The translations under genes and the position numbers were made by a program. This document shows positions 1 to 6,651 of a DNA stretch of 7,287 nt, piece by piece. The DNA is from Clostridia bacterium (GTDB taxonomy: Bacteria > Bacillota > Clostridia > Oscillospirales > CAG-272): NCBI GenBank assembly GCA_017420845.1, contig JAFQOC010000154.1, positions 1 to 7,287 of the forward strand, written 5' to 3'. How positions within the stretch are numbered: position 1 is the stretch's first letter; each line of letters begins with the position of its first letter. A model generated the notes under the pieces. The model ran no database searches and had not been told where the DNA came from. It saw only the letters and a list, made by a program, of their open reading frames with translations.

Positions 1-2138
1 ACCTCAAAGCCCACCTCGCCCCAGGGGGTGGCGGTGTTCTGGTAAGCGGTGACGGTCACGTAGCGGTCGCCGTCGGTATTCCAGGCCTCGGCGGGGATGA
101 CCAGCTCGGCGGTCTCCTGAGGCTCCACGGGGAGGAGGGCGCGGCCGCTTGCCACGGTCTCACCGTTGCGCTCTACCGTCCAGACGAAGTCCAGATCCGA
201 CAGATCGGTGAAGTAGCGGCGGTTCTTGATGACCACCTTGCCCGTAGCGGGGTCGAAGGACTCCACGGCGAAGGGCTTGATGACCTGCTTGTATTCCATC
301 AGTCCCGTGTGGGGGCGTCTATCGGGGTAGACCAGACCGTCCACGCAGAAATTGCCGTCGTGGGGGTGGTCGCCGAAGTCACCGCCGTAGGTGAAGTGGG
401 GGTCGCCGATGCGATCCTCACCGATGGCGGCGGAGTGGTCGATGAACTCCCAGACACAGCCGCCCATGAAGCCGTCCTCGGCGTAGATGATGTCCCAGTA
501 CTCCTTCAGGCATCCGGGGCCGTTGCCCATGGCGTGGGAGTACTCGCAAAGGAACAGGGGCTTGGTGTAGACATGGCGGTCAAAATAGGTGGAGCGGATA
601 TCGTCGGGGGAGGGATACATACGGCTCTCCACGTCGATGTAGTCACATTCCAGAGCGGTACCGATCTCCTCGTCGGTCTTGCCCTTCATGTCCCCCCACA
701 GGCGGTCGGAGGAACGGCGGGATGCGTCCTCGCAATGGACCAGGCACTTGGGGTCGCGGGCATGGAGGTACTCGCTCATCTTGCGCTGGTTCTTACCCAC
801 GCCCGACTCGTTGCCCAGGGACCACATGAGCACGCAGGGGTGGTTCTTGTCCCGCTCGAACATCCTCTCTACGCGATCCAGGTAGGCGGCGGTCCATGCA
901 TCGCTGTCGGTGAACTCGTCCCAGTTGCCCACCATGGCCATACCGTGGGTCTCGATGTCGGTCTCGTCGATGACGTAGAAGCCGTACTCGTCGCACAGGG
1001 CGGTGAAGCGGGGATCATTGGGGTAGTGGCTGGTGCGGACGCAGTTGATATTGTGCCGCTTCATGATCATGAGGTCCCGGATCATGTGATCCACGGGGGT
1101 GGCGGAGCCCAGGATGGGGTGGCTGTCGTGGCGGTTGACACCCTTGAGCTTGATCTTCTCGCCGTTGAAGTAGAGCACGCCGTCCTTGATCTCGACGGTA
1201 CGGAAGCCCACCTTCACAGGAATGGTCTCGCCGCCGCAGGTGATGAGGAGGGTGTAGAGGTTGGGCTCCTCGTCGCACCACAGCTCGGGTGCGTCCACGA
1301 GGAAGTCAATGGTTCCCTTCCCCTTGATGAAGAGGCTTCCCGACTCGATCTGCATGCCGTTGGGGCGCAGGAGCTTGTACTCTACCAGAGCCTCACCGCT
1401 GACCGTGATCTCGGTGGGACAAGCTCCGCGGGTGTAGGCCTCGTTGACGGCTGGACGGGCGTGGATATCCACGATATGGACGGGATCGCGCAAAAGGAGG
1501 AAGACCTCGCGGAAGATGCCCGACCAGCGGTACTTGTCCTGGTCCTCCAGGTAGGTGCCGTCACACCACTTCAGCACCAGCACCTGAATGAGATTCTCCC
1601 CCGCGTGGAGGTACTTACTGACCTCGAACTCCGAGGTCATGTGGCTGACCTGGCTGTAGCCCACGAACTGTCCGTTGATGAAGAGGTAGAAGCAGGAGTC
1701 CACGCCCTCGAAGTTGAGGTAGACCGACTTATCCTCCAGCATGGCGGGGTGGAGCTTGACCGTACGGCAGTAGAGGCCGCAGGGGTTATCATCGGGGACG
1801 AAGGGGGGATCTACGGGGATGGGGTAGGCCACGTTGACGTAGTTGGGTGTATCGTAGCCCCGACCGAGCATGGTCTGCCAGGAGCGGGGGACGCCTATCT
1901 TTTGGCTGTCCGAAACGAAGCCCTCCGCCGTGAAGTCGGGGAGGTCGCGGAGAGACTTGTAGAAGGTGAAGTCCCAGTCACCGCAGAGGGTGACAAAGCG
2001 ATGGGAGGCGTTCCGATTGCCCGCCATAGCGGTCTTTTCGTTCTGATAAGGGATGAAATAGGCGCGGGGAGCCTCGCAGCCCACGTGGAGGGTGGAGGGA
2101 TCCTGGTGGTAATTGGCCCGGATGATAAACTCGTTCAT
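1..2138 (-). CDS. lacZ: Beta-galactosidase, GH2 LacZ type (C-terminus beyond window)
   Basis: Hydrolyses terminal beta-D-galactosyl residues, typically lactose or other beta-galactosides; no signal peptide is visible, so it is probably cytoplasmic. The visible 712 residues start MNEFIIRANYHQDPS. Domain order follows E. coli LacZ: jelly-roll sugar-binding domain (about 45-220, with LEDQDKYRWSGIFREV near 197-212), immunoglobulin-like domain (about 222-315), TIM barrel (about 316-610), then the start of LacZ domain 4. Catalytic motifs are intact: acid/base E444 in MWSLGNESG, nucleophile E532 in LFLCEYSHAMGN, and VWEFIDH at 562-568. The start at 2138 is preceded by GAAAGGA (2149-2155), 10 nt away, and by a good promoter. 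LacZ proteins are about 1000 residues, so roughly 300 residues (the rest of domain 4 and domain 5) should lie left of the window. It is transcribed divergently from the alpha-galactosidase gene, which suggests a shared galactoside-use role. Family assignment is very secure; exact substrate preference is not. Confidence 0.96.
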   Translation of the reverse strand, partial: MNEFIIRANYHQDPSTLHVGCEAPRAYFIPYQNEKTAMAGNRNASHRFVTLCGDWDFTFYKSLRDLPDFTAEGFVSDSQKIGVPRSWQTMLGRGYDTPNYVNVAYPIPVDPPFVPDDNPCGLYCRTVKLHPAMLEDKSVYLNFEGVDSCFYLFINGQFVGYSQVSHMTSEFEVSKYLHAGENLIQVLVLKWCDGTYLEDQDKYRWSGIFREVFLLLRDPVHIVDIHARPAVNEAYTRGACPTEITVSGEALVEYKLLRPNGMQIESGSLFIKGKGTIDFLVDAPELWCDEEPNLYTLLITCGGETIPVKVGFRTVEIKDGVLYFNGEKIKLKGVNRHDSHPILGSATPVDHMIRDLMIMKRHNINCVRTSHYPNDPRFTALCDEYGFYVIDETDIETHGMAMVGNWDEFTDSDAWTAAYLDRVERMFERDKNHPCVLMWSLGNESGVGKNQRKMSEYLHARDPKCLVHCEDASRRSSDRLWGDMKGKTDEEIGTALECDYIDVESRMYPSPDDIRSTYFDRHVYTKPLFLCEYSHAMGNGPGCLKEYWDIIYAEDGFMGGCVWEFIDHSAAIGEDRIGDPHFTYGGDFGDHPHDGNFCVDGLVYPDRRPHTGLMEYKQVIKPFAVESFDPATGKVVIKNRRYFTDLSDLDFVWTVERNGETVASGRALLPVEPQETAELVIPAEAWNTDGDRYVTVTAYQNTATPWGEVGFE

Positions 2139-2148
2139 GGCGATAGTA

Positions 2149-2155
2149 TCCTTTC
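2149..2155 (-). promoter_or_regulatory. Ribosome binding site of the beta-galactosidase gene
   Basis: On the minus strand this reads GAAAGGA, 10 nt before the ATG at 2138. It fixes the start, because no other good Shine-Dalgarno/ATG pair lies nearby in this frame. Confidence 0.8.
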
Positions 2156-2182
2156 GTAGGGTATGAGATCATAGGTATCTAT

Positions 2183-2211
2183 ATCATATCATTTTTTCGG
2201 TGAAAAGTCAA
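2183..2211 (-). promoter_or_regulatory. Sigma-A-type promoter for the beta-galactosidase gene
   Basis: On the minus strand, TTGACT (2206-2211) and TATGAT (2183-2188) are separated by exactly 17 bp; each hexamer matches the housekeeping consensus at five of six positions. Transcription should start near 2176, leaving a leader of about 38 nt. The -35 box lies 28 bp from the -35 box of the oppositely directed promoter, so one regulator bound between them could control both genes. Confidence 0.75.
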
Positions 2212-2239
2212 TGTTTTTGTGTGAATTTCAAGGGAATAC

Positions 2240-2268
2240 TTGACAGGCTCCATATGAAATGCTACAAT
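2240..2268 (+). promoter_or_regulatory. Sigma-A-type promoter for the alpha-galactosidase operon
   Basis: A perfect TTGACA (2240-2245) is followed after exactly 17 bp by TACAAT (2263-2268), five of six positions matching TATAAT. Transcription should start near 2275, about 33 nt before the ATG at 2308. This promoter lies inside the open frame that extends upstream to an ATG at 2200, which argues against that earlier start. Confidence 0.82.
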
Positions 2269-2292
2269 ATACATATACCGACAAAATTCCCG

Positions 2293-2299
2293 AAAGGAG
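2293..2299 (+). promoter_or_regulatory. Ribosome binding site that fixes the alpha-galactosidase start
   Basis: AAAGGAG ends 8 nt before the ATG at 2308. The frame is also open back to an ATG at 2200, but that codon lies upstream of the promoter and has no comparable Shine-Dalgarno sequence, so 2308 is the start. Confidence 0.88.
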
Positions 2300-2307
2300 A
2301 GCACCTT

Positions 2308-4884
2308 ATGTCACTCTACACCGTTCGCACCGCTCCCTCCGCCGAGCGCGCGCCCCTGACCGTTTTCCACTCCTTTGAGGAAGCCCGCGCCTTCGCCGAT
2401 GAGAATATCCTCTACGGCAGCGCTGTCTACGACACCGCGGGGCGGATGCTCTACGCCGCGGGTGGGGAGATCAGCTCCACCATCCTCTATCACGCCAAGT
2501 GCATCTGCGACACCATCCGCGACGAGGAATTTGTCTACGGCCACGCCCCCATCAACCCCGCCTTCAACCACGACGCCCGCATCATCAGCTGTGACCGCCT
2601 GGTAGACTGGGTCCTGTACCGCGCGGGCTTTACGGATCAGCCCTACGTCCACGGCAAGTGCGTCAGCGGCCCCTGGCTCACCGACTGGTGTCTGGAGCAG
2701 GGCTTTACCCGCATCGACAGAGTGGAGGACCTCCTCCCCGGTGATGTGGTCTTCGTCCGTCCCAACCAGAACGGCGACCCCTTACACACCTTCATCTACG
2801 CGGGCAAGGGAGAGGCCGAAGGAACGCACTACCGCTACGACGCGGGCAAGAACGAGCGCATCCGCAGTACCCAGCCCTCCTGCGAGCCACTGAACGACTT
2901 CATCTGCGCCTGCCGCGCCCCCTCGGTGCGCCCCATTCTGATCCCCGCCTTCTCCTTCCTCTACGACGGCGTCCCCTTCGATGAGCTGGAGATCACCGCC
3001 AAGTCCCTTACGGATCGGGTGGTCTACACCCTCCCCGACGGGGTGGAGCTGACCGTGGTCACGGAATTTTTGCAGGACTACGGCGTGACCAAGTGGACCA
3101 ACTACTGGAGCAACCCCACGGACCGCAGAAGCGCCCTCCTCAGTCAGGTCTGCGACTGCGATCTCACCGTCCCCATGGCCCCCGATAAGCCCCGCACCCG
3201 CCGCGACCGCCAGTTTACCTGGGAGCCCAAGTCCCTGCGGCTCTTCATCTCGGACGGCGCCAACATCAACGATTACGACCACACCGTCCGCCCCTACCGC
3301 CTCTGGGCGGGAGACCATCACGAGGCCGCCTGCAACGCGGGACGGAGCGGTATGGGTACTGCCCCCTTCTTTGAGGTCAACGAGGGCGGCACACAGCAAA
3401 ACGGTGTGCTGACCGCTCTGGGCTGGACGGGTCAGTGGCGCGCCTACTTCGACCGCGGGGAGGAGGATCTCCGCATCCGCCACAGCGTGGAGAAGATCTC
3501 TCTGCGCATGGAGCCGGGAGAGTCCTTCCGCACCTCCTCCGCCACCGTCATGGCCTACCGAGAGGGGCAGGTCAACGCCCACAACCTCTGGCGGCGCTAC
3601 GTCCGCGAGGCCGTGTCCCCCATGGGCCGCTTCAAGGGTGTGCGAGGAACCCAATGCCCCTTCTCCGCCATCTTCTGGGGCGGTATTCCCTCCGACGAGC
3701 TGATGGAGCGCTGGGAGGGTATCCTGTCCCACGGGCTGGATGCCTTCGATTACTGCTGGGTGGACGCGGGCTGGTACGAGCCGCTCCGCTCCACCACCAC
3801 CGCCACCCAGTCCGCCGACTGGGGCAACGTGGGCACGTGGGAGGTCAACAAGTTCTACCACCCGGGGGGCTACCGCGACGTCACCGACTTCCTCCACGAG
3901 CGGGGGATGGGGTTCCAGCTCTGGTTCGAGCCCGAGCGGATGCGGCGGTCGGTCTGTGAGTGGACTGACTATCTCTGGACCAACAGCCCCGAGGACAACG
4001 ACGTGCTGATCGACATCGGCAAGGACGAGGTCTGCGACCGTCTCATCGAGCGCATCTCCAAGGTGATCGCCGAGGTGGGGGTGGACTGCTACCGCCAGGA
4101 CTTCAACTTCAACCCCCTGGCCACCTGGACCCGCGCCGACCGGGACGCTGACCCGAACGGCGAGCGGTCGGGCGCTACCGAGGTGCATCACATCAACAAT
4201 CTGTGGCGGTTCTGGGATGCTCTGCTGGAGCGTTTCCCTCACCTGCTCATCGACGATTGCGCGGGAGGCGGCCACCGCATCGACATTGAGATGCTGTCCC
4301 GCTCGGTGCCGCTGTGGCGAAGCGACTACCAGTGCATCTGGGACGTCTGCCCCGAGGGCAACCAGAACAGCAATATGCGGGCGGCCTGGTGGTACCCCTA
4401 CTCGGGCATCGGCTACGGCCCTACCCTGGGGGACACCTACAGCTTCCGCAGTGCCTACACCAACGGCATGACGGTGCGTACCTGGGAGCATGCCGACCCC
4501 GAATGGCGGGTAGGGGGCATGAACGAGCCCTTCGACTGGGCGAAGAAGTATTTCGGCGAGTACGCCCGCCTGCGCCACTACTTCGCCGAGGATTTCTACC
4601 CCCTCATTCCCCCCTCGGACATCAACACCACCTGGGTGGCCTCCCAGTACCACGCCCGCTCCGAGGGAAGCGGCTTGATCCTGGCCTTCCGCCGCGCCAT
4701 GTGTCCCTATGAGCAAGCCCACGTGGAGCTTGGGGGCATTGACCGCAGAAGAGAGTATATCTTCACCAACGAGGACACGGGGGAGAGCTTCACCGTGGCG
4801 GGTACTACCCTGCGGGAGGAGGGCCTGACCCTGACCATCCCCGAGAAGCGGCAGTCTCTGCTCCTCACCTACCGCGAGGCGTAA
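2308..4884 (+). CDS. Alpha-galactosidase (GH36-type) with an N-terminal NlpC/P60-like domain
   Basis: Predicted to release terminal alpha-galactose from raffinose- or melibiose-like substrates. The protein has 858 residues and starts MSLYTVRTAPSAERAPL. Residues ~18-50 carry a short motif (AVYDTAGRMLYA) resembling spacers in Gram-positive cell-wall hydrolases. Residues ~55-205 resemble NlpC/P60: candidate catalytic C95 in IISCDRLVDWVLYRAG, GDVVFV at 145-150, H160 in LHTFIYAG, then YDAG near 177-180. From ~210 comes a beta-sandwich and then the glycosidase barrel: WVDAGW (484-489), WFEPER (539-544), nucleophile D598 in CYRQDFN, and acid/base D673 in PLWRSDYQC; a beta-rich C-terminal region ends the protein. 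Typical GH36 enzymes are ~720-740 residues, so the extra length is the N-terminal domain. No signal peptide is visible, so it is probably cytoplasmic. No methionine occurs between residues 47 and 290, so separate ATG initiation of the glycosidase part is unlikely. The glycosidase call is secure; the NlpC/P60 call is by motif only. Confidence 0.93.
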   Translation: MSLYTVRTAPSAERAPLTVFHSFEEARAFADENILYGSAVYDTAGRMLYAAGGEISSTILYHAKCICDTIRDEEFVYGHAPINPAFNHDARIISCDRLVDWVLYRAGFTDQPYVHGKCVSGPWLTDWCLEQGFTRIDRVEDLLPGDVVFVRPNQNGDPLHTFIYAGKGEAEGTHYRYDAGKNERIRSTQPSCEPLNDFICACRAPSVRPILIPAFSFLYDGVPFDELEITAKSLTDRVVYTLPDGVELTVVTEFLQDYGVTKWTNYWSNPTDRRSALLSQVCDCDLTVPMAPDKPRTRRDRQFTWEPKSLRLFISDGANINDYDHTVRPYRLWAGDHHEAACNAGRSGMGTAPFFEVNEGGTQQNGVLTALGWTGQWRAYFDRGEEDLRIRHSVEKISLRMEPGESFRTSSATVMAYREGQVNAHNLWRRYVREAVSPMGRFKGVRGTQCPFSAIFWGGIPSDELMERWEGILSHGLDAFDYCWVDAGWYEPLRSTTTATQSADWGNVGTWEVNKFYHPGGYRDVTDFLHERGMGFQLWFEPERMRRSVCEWTDYLWTNSPEDNDVLIDIGKDEVCDRLIERISKVIAEVGVDCYRQDFNFNPLATWTRADRDADPNGERSGATEVHHINNLWRFWDALLERFPHLLIDDCAGGGHRIDIEMLSRSVPLWRSDYQCIWDVCPEGNQNSNMRAAWWYPYSGIGYGPTLGDTYSFRSAYTNGMTVRTWEHADPEWRVGGMNEPFDWAKKYFGEYARLRHYFAEDFYPLIPPSDINTTWVASQYHARSEGSGLILAFRRAMCPYEQAHVELGGIDRRREYIFTNEDTGESFTVAGTTLREEGLTLTIPEKRQSLLLTYREA

Positions 4885-4891
4885 AGGAAGG
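4883..4891 (+). promoter_or_regulatory. Ribosome binding site overlapping the alpha-galactosidase stop codon
   Basis: The purine-rich AAAGGAAGG includes the last two bases of the TAA stop (4882-4884) and precedes the ATG at 4900. This placement suggests translational coupling of the kinase gene to the alpha-galactosidase gene. Confidence 0.65.
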
Positions 4892-4899
4892 GGCGGATC

Positions 4900-5406
4900 A
4901 TGGAAAGGTTCCCTTACAAGCGGGTCGCCGTCATCGGCTGTCCCGGGGGCGGCAAATCCACCTTCTCCCGCGCCCTCCGCGACCGAGTGGGTCTGCCCCT
5001 GTACCATCTGGACGCCATCTACTGGAGATCCGACCGCACCACCCTCCCGAAGGAGGAATTCCGCGCCATCCAGCGTCAGATCATCGAAAAAGACGAGTGG
5101 ATCATAGACGGCAACTACGGCTCCACCATCGAGTGGCGGATCGCCGCCTGCGATATCCTGTTCTTTCTGGACTACCCCGCCGAGGTGTGTCTCGCGGGGG
5201 TCCGCGCCAGGAGGGGGCAGAAGCGGTCGGATATGCCCTGGGTGGAGGAGGGAGACGACGAGGAGTTTCTGGATTTCATCCGCGCCTTTGAGACCGAGAG
5301 TAAACCGAGGATATTGGAATTGATCGAGAAATACCCCCACAAAACCGTAGTGACCTTCCGCTCGCGGGAGGAGGCGGAGAGGTATCTGGGGGAGTTTGAA
5401 GGGTAG
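4900..5406 (+). CDS. Small P-loop kinase, FlaR/'topology modulation' (adenylate-kinase-like) family
   Basis: A 168-residue protein predicted to bind ATP; members of this family are annotated as DNA topology modulation protein FlaR or adenylate-kinase-like ATPases, and their substrate is not firmly known. The Walker A loop is GCPGGGKST (13-21). Also visible are family-like LDAIYW (37-42), WIIDGNYGST (67-76), a strand ending in aspartate, ILFFLDYP (86-93), and an arginine-rich lid followed by KRSDMPW (108-114), where relatives have a similar R-x-D-M segment. Length is normal for the family and the frame is intact. It follows the alpha-galactosidase gene after 15 bp with the ribosome binding site overlapping that gene's stop, so the two are probably cotranscribed. 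It is not a GHMP-type galactokinase, so the link to galactose use is positional only. It might act on a nucleotide or another small molecule. Confidence 0.85.
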   Translation: MERFPYKRVAVIGCPGGGKSTFSRALRDRVGLPLYHLDAIYWRSDRTTLPKEEFRAIQRQIIEKDEWIIDGNYGSTIEWRIAACDILFFLDYPAEVCLAGVRARRGQKRSDMPWVEEGDDEEFLDFIRAFETESKPRILELIEKYPHKTVVTFRSREEAERYLGEFEG

Positions 5407-5442
5407 AGTTTTTCAAATTGGGGTTTAGTGGTACGTTCCCCT

Positions 5443-5626
5443 GCCTTCCCCAGCGGGGAAGGGGGACCGCGAAGCGGTGGATGAGGAGAGCGGCACACAG
5501 CTCGGTGTCTGGTGTAGATTCTTCCTGATATATCAAGGGGTTTGTCACACCCGTATGGGAAAACTCAACCCGATCTCCTCATCCGTCACGCCCTTCGGGC
5601 GTGCCACCTTCCCCGCTGGGGAAGGC
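5443..5626. repeat. Inverted-repeat element of nested hairpins (MITE-like or REP-like)
   Basis: The ends are perfect 20-bp inverted copies of GCCTTCCCCAGCGGGGAAGG (5443-5462; inverted at 5607-5626). Each copy is itself a hairpin with an 8-bp stem and 3-nt loop. Inside each lies a second small hairpin with a GAA/TTC loop: ACCGC-GAA-GCGGT at 5466-5478 on the left, and CACGCCC-TTC-GGGCGTG at 5587-5603 on the right. Then comes a 10-bp inverted GGATGAGGAG (5479-5488; 5575-5584). The central ~86 bp (5489-5574) have no convincing frame. From memory, similar GGATGAGG-type repeats are common between genes in gut Clostridia. I see no clear target-site duplication and no transposase, so mobility is inferred from architecture alone. 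Confidence 0.78.
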
Positions 5627-5670
5627 TAATGGAAGCGGCCGACTCCCCGATAAACCCCAAATCTTCACAC

Positions 5671-5710
5671 AAAAAGCCCTCCCAAGCGTCATGCCGGGAG
5701 GGCTTTTTTT
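5671..5710. terminator. Bidirectional intrinsic terminator between convergent genes
   Basis: A perfect 9-bp stem, AGCCCTCCC (5675-5683) with GGGAGGGCT (5696-5704), encloses a 12-nt loop. On the plus strand it runs into seven T (5704-5710); on the minus strand, five T follow (complement of 5671-5675). It lies 3 bp past the stop codon of the minus-strand membrane-protein gene and would also end the alpha-galactosidase/kinase operon from the left. Confidence 0.92.
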
Positions 5711-5713
5711 GAT

Positions 5714-6490
5714 TCATCGGATGTGCTGCCACCCGCAATCGTTGCGGATGAACTCGGCCAGATCCTCAATATAGTCCAGATCGTCGTCACAGAAGGACAG
5801 ATAGACGATCTCGCGGGTGGCGTCATTGGTAGCGATGAGAAACATACTTTTAGGGAAATACTCATCCCACGAGCCGCCCTCCTCATAGGCTACGACCCGA
5901 AAGGCGTACTCATCCAGCTCGGCGGTCGCATCGCAGGTATAGCCGCACCCCTTCAGAGGATCTGTTTTGAAGGTGTATGCGTTTTCCAGCCGGGTCTTCT
6001 CCTGCTTGTAGGCCTCCCCGCTATAGCGGCAAATCAGGATCTCCGCGTCGCAGGTAAAGAAGCCCATCTGCTGGGAGAAATAGTCGTAGTAGGCTGTTTC
6101 CTCGGGAGCACCCACGTCCGAGAGCGGAGGCATAAAGGAATTCTTTTTCTGCATCTCGGTGTAGGGGGCGGTCATTTCATCTCCCTCATAGCAGTCCAGC
6201 ATTTCATATTTGCCCACGGCTATCATGAACAGAACAGAAAGCAGAAACACCACGGACAAAACCACCGACAGAAGAACGCGAAGCCACGCTTTCGGTTTTC
6301 CCGTCATCCAGATCGGCCATAAAAGCAGGATAAAGCAAAGGGGCAGGACACCGAAGGTCACGGCAAAGGCGGCGTTGAACAGCGTGTTAACGGTCAAAAG
6401 CATGATTCCCAAGGCAATAGCTCCGAGGGGAAGGAGCAGGAGGCACAGAAAAGGGATCAAGCGGGCGGGGGCAAAGCGTTTTTCGGTCAT
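5714..6490 (-). CDS. Membrane protein with three helices and a cysteine-rich C-terminal domain, unknown function
   Basis: I do not recognise a family. With the start MTEKRFAPARL the protein has 258 residues. Three hydrophobic segments lie at about 11-34, 38-62 and 69-93. They are followed by a soluble domain of ~165 acidic, tyrosine-rich residues with seven cysteines (100, 147, 154, 182, 186, 234, 252), including a CGYTC motif at 182-186. Positive residues at the N-terminus and between helices 2 and 3 would leave the soluble domain outside the cell, where the cysteines could form disulfides or bind a ligand. This topology is inferred. An ATG at 6508 also opens the frame, but it forms part of the ATGAAAGGAG ribosome-binding sequence (AAAGGAG, complement of 6499-6505). 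The true start is therefore 6490 (8-nt spacing) or 6493 (5-nt spacing, one extra Met). It ends at the bidirectional terminator. Confidence 0.8.
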   Translation of the reverse strand: MTEKRFAPARLIPFLCLLLLPLGAIALGIMLLTVNTLFNAAFAVTFGVLPLCFILLLWPIWMTGKPKAWLRVLLSVVLSVVFLLSVLFMIAVGKYEMLDCYEGDEMTAPYTEMQKKNSFMPPLSDVGAPEETAYYDYFSQQMGFFTCDAEILICRYSGEAYKQEKTRLENAYTFKTDPLKGCGYTCDATAELDEYAFRVVAYEEGGSWDEYFPKSMFLIATNDATREIVYLSFCDDDLDYIEDLAEFIRNDCGWQHIR

Positions 6491-6513
6491 CATACAAACT
6501 CCTTTCATATGGT

Positions 6514-6542
6514 TTCATATTTGGGTTTGTCGGGCTCATCAA
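6514..6542 (-). promoter_or_regulatory. Possible weak promoter for the three-helix membrane-protein gene
   Basis: On the minus strand, TTGATG (6537-6542) and TATGAA (6514-6519) are separated by 17 bp, each matching four of six consensus positions. Transcription would begin close to 6508, just ahead of the ribosome binding site. It is weak by sequence; read-through from the upstream pair of genes is an alternative source of transcript. Confidence 0.35.
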
Positions 6543-6552
6543 ATATCTGTAG

Positions 6553-6574
6553 GGAGCGGTGCCCTCACCGCTCC
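6553..6574. repeat. Perfect 9-bp palindrome with 4-nt loop (REP-like)
   Basis: GGAGCGGTG (6553-6561) and CACCGCTCC (6566-6574) flank the loop CCCT. It follows TGTAG, and this TGTAGGG-plus-GC-hairpin pattern resembles intergenic palindromes I recall from Clostridia. No T run follows on either strand, so it is not a standard terminator, although it lies downstream of the 106-residue membrane-protein gene. The rest of 6494-6651 is AT-rich and shows no gene. Confidence 0.6.
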
Positions 6575-6651
6575 GCCACATAGAACACACCGATCGTTTG
6601 ACATTCTGATTTTCTGAACAAAATTGTAAAAATTCGTTTATAAAAACACCT

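Noticed and set aside
309..2159. 616-codon plus-strand frame opposite the beta-galactosidase gene
   Set aside because: It is antisense to a gene with intact GH2 catalytic motifs, is extremely rich in Val, Gly and Ala, and matches no family; it results from strong C/G bias at third codon positions.
2200..2307. N-terminal extension of the alpha-galactosidase to the ATG at 2200
   Set aside because: The near-consensus promoter (2240-2268) lies inside this stretch and a strong ribosome binding site serves the ATG at 2308.
2782..5340. 852-codon minus-strand frame opposite the alpha-galactosidase and kinase genes
   Set aside because: It spans two well-supported plus-strand genes and the spacer between them, has low-complexity Gly/Val/Asp-rich composition, and has no ribosome binding site or family motif.
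5172..5548. Two overlapping minus-strand frames across the kinase end and the repeat element
   Set aside because: They run through the palindromic repeat and antisense to the kinase, with no ribosome binding site and low-complexity Pro/Ser/Arg content.
6491..6508. Start of the cysteine-rich membrane protein at ATG 6508
   Set aside because: That ATG is immediately joined to the AAAGGAG ribosome binding site, which is correctly spaced for the ATGs at 6493 and 6490 instead.
5723..6617. Plus-strand frames opposite the minus-strand membrane protein
   Set aside because: They are antisense to a frame with clear membrane helices, a good ribosome binding site and an adjacent terminator; the translations lack recognisable features.
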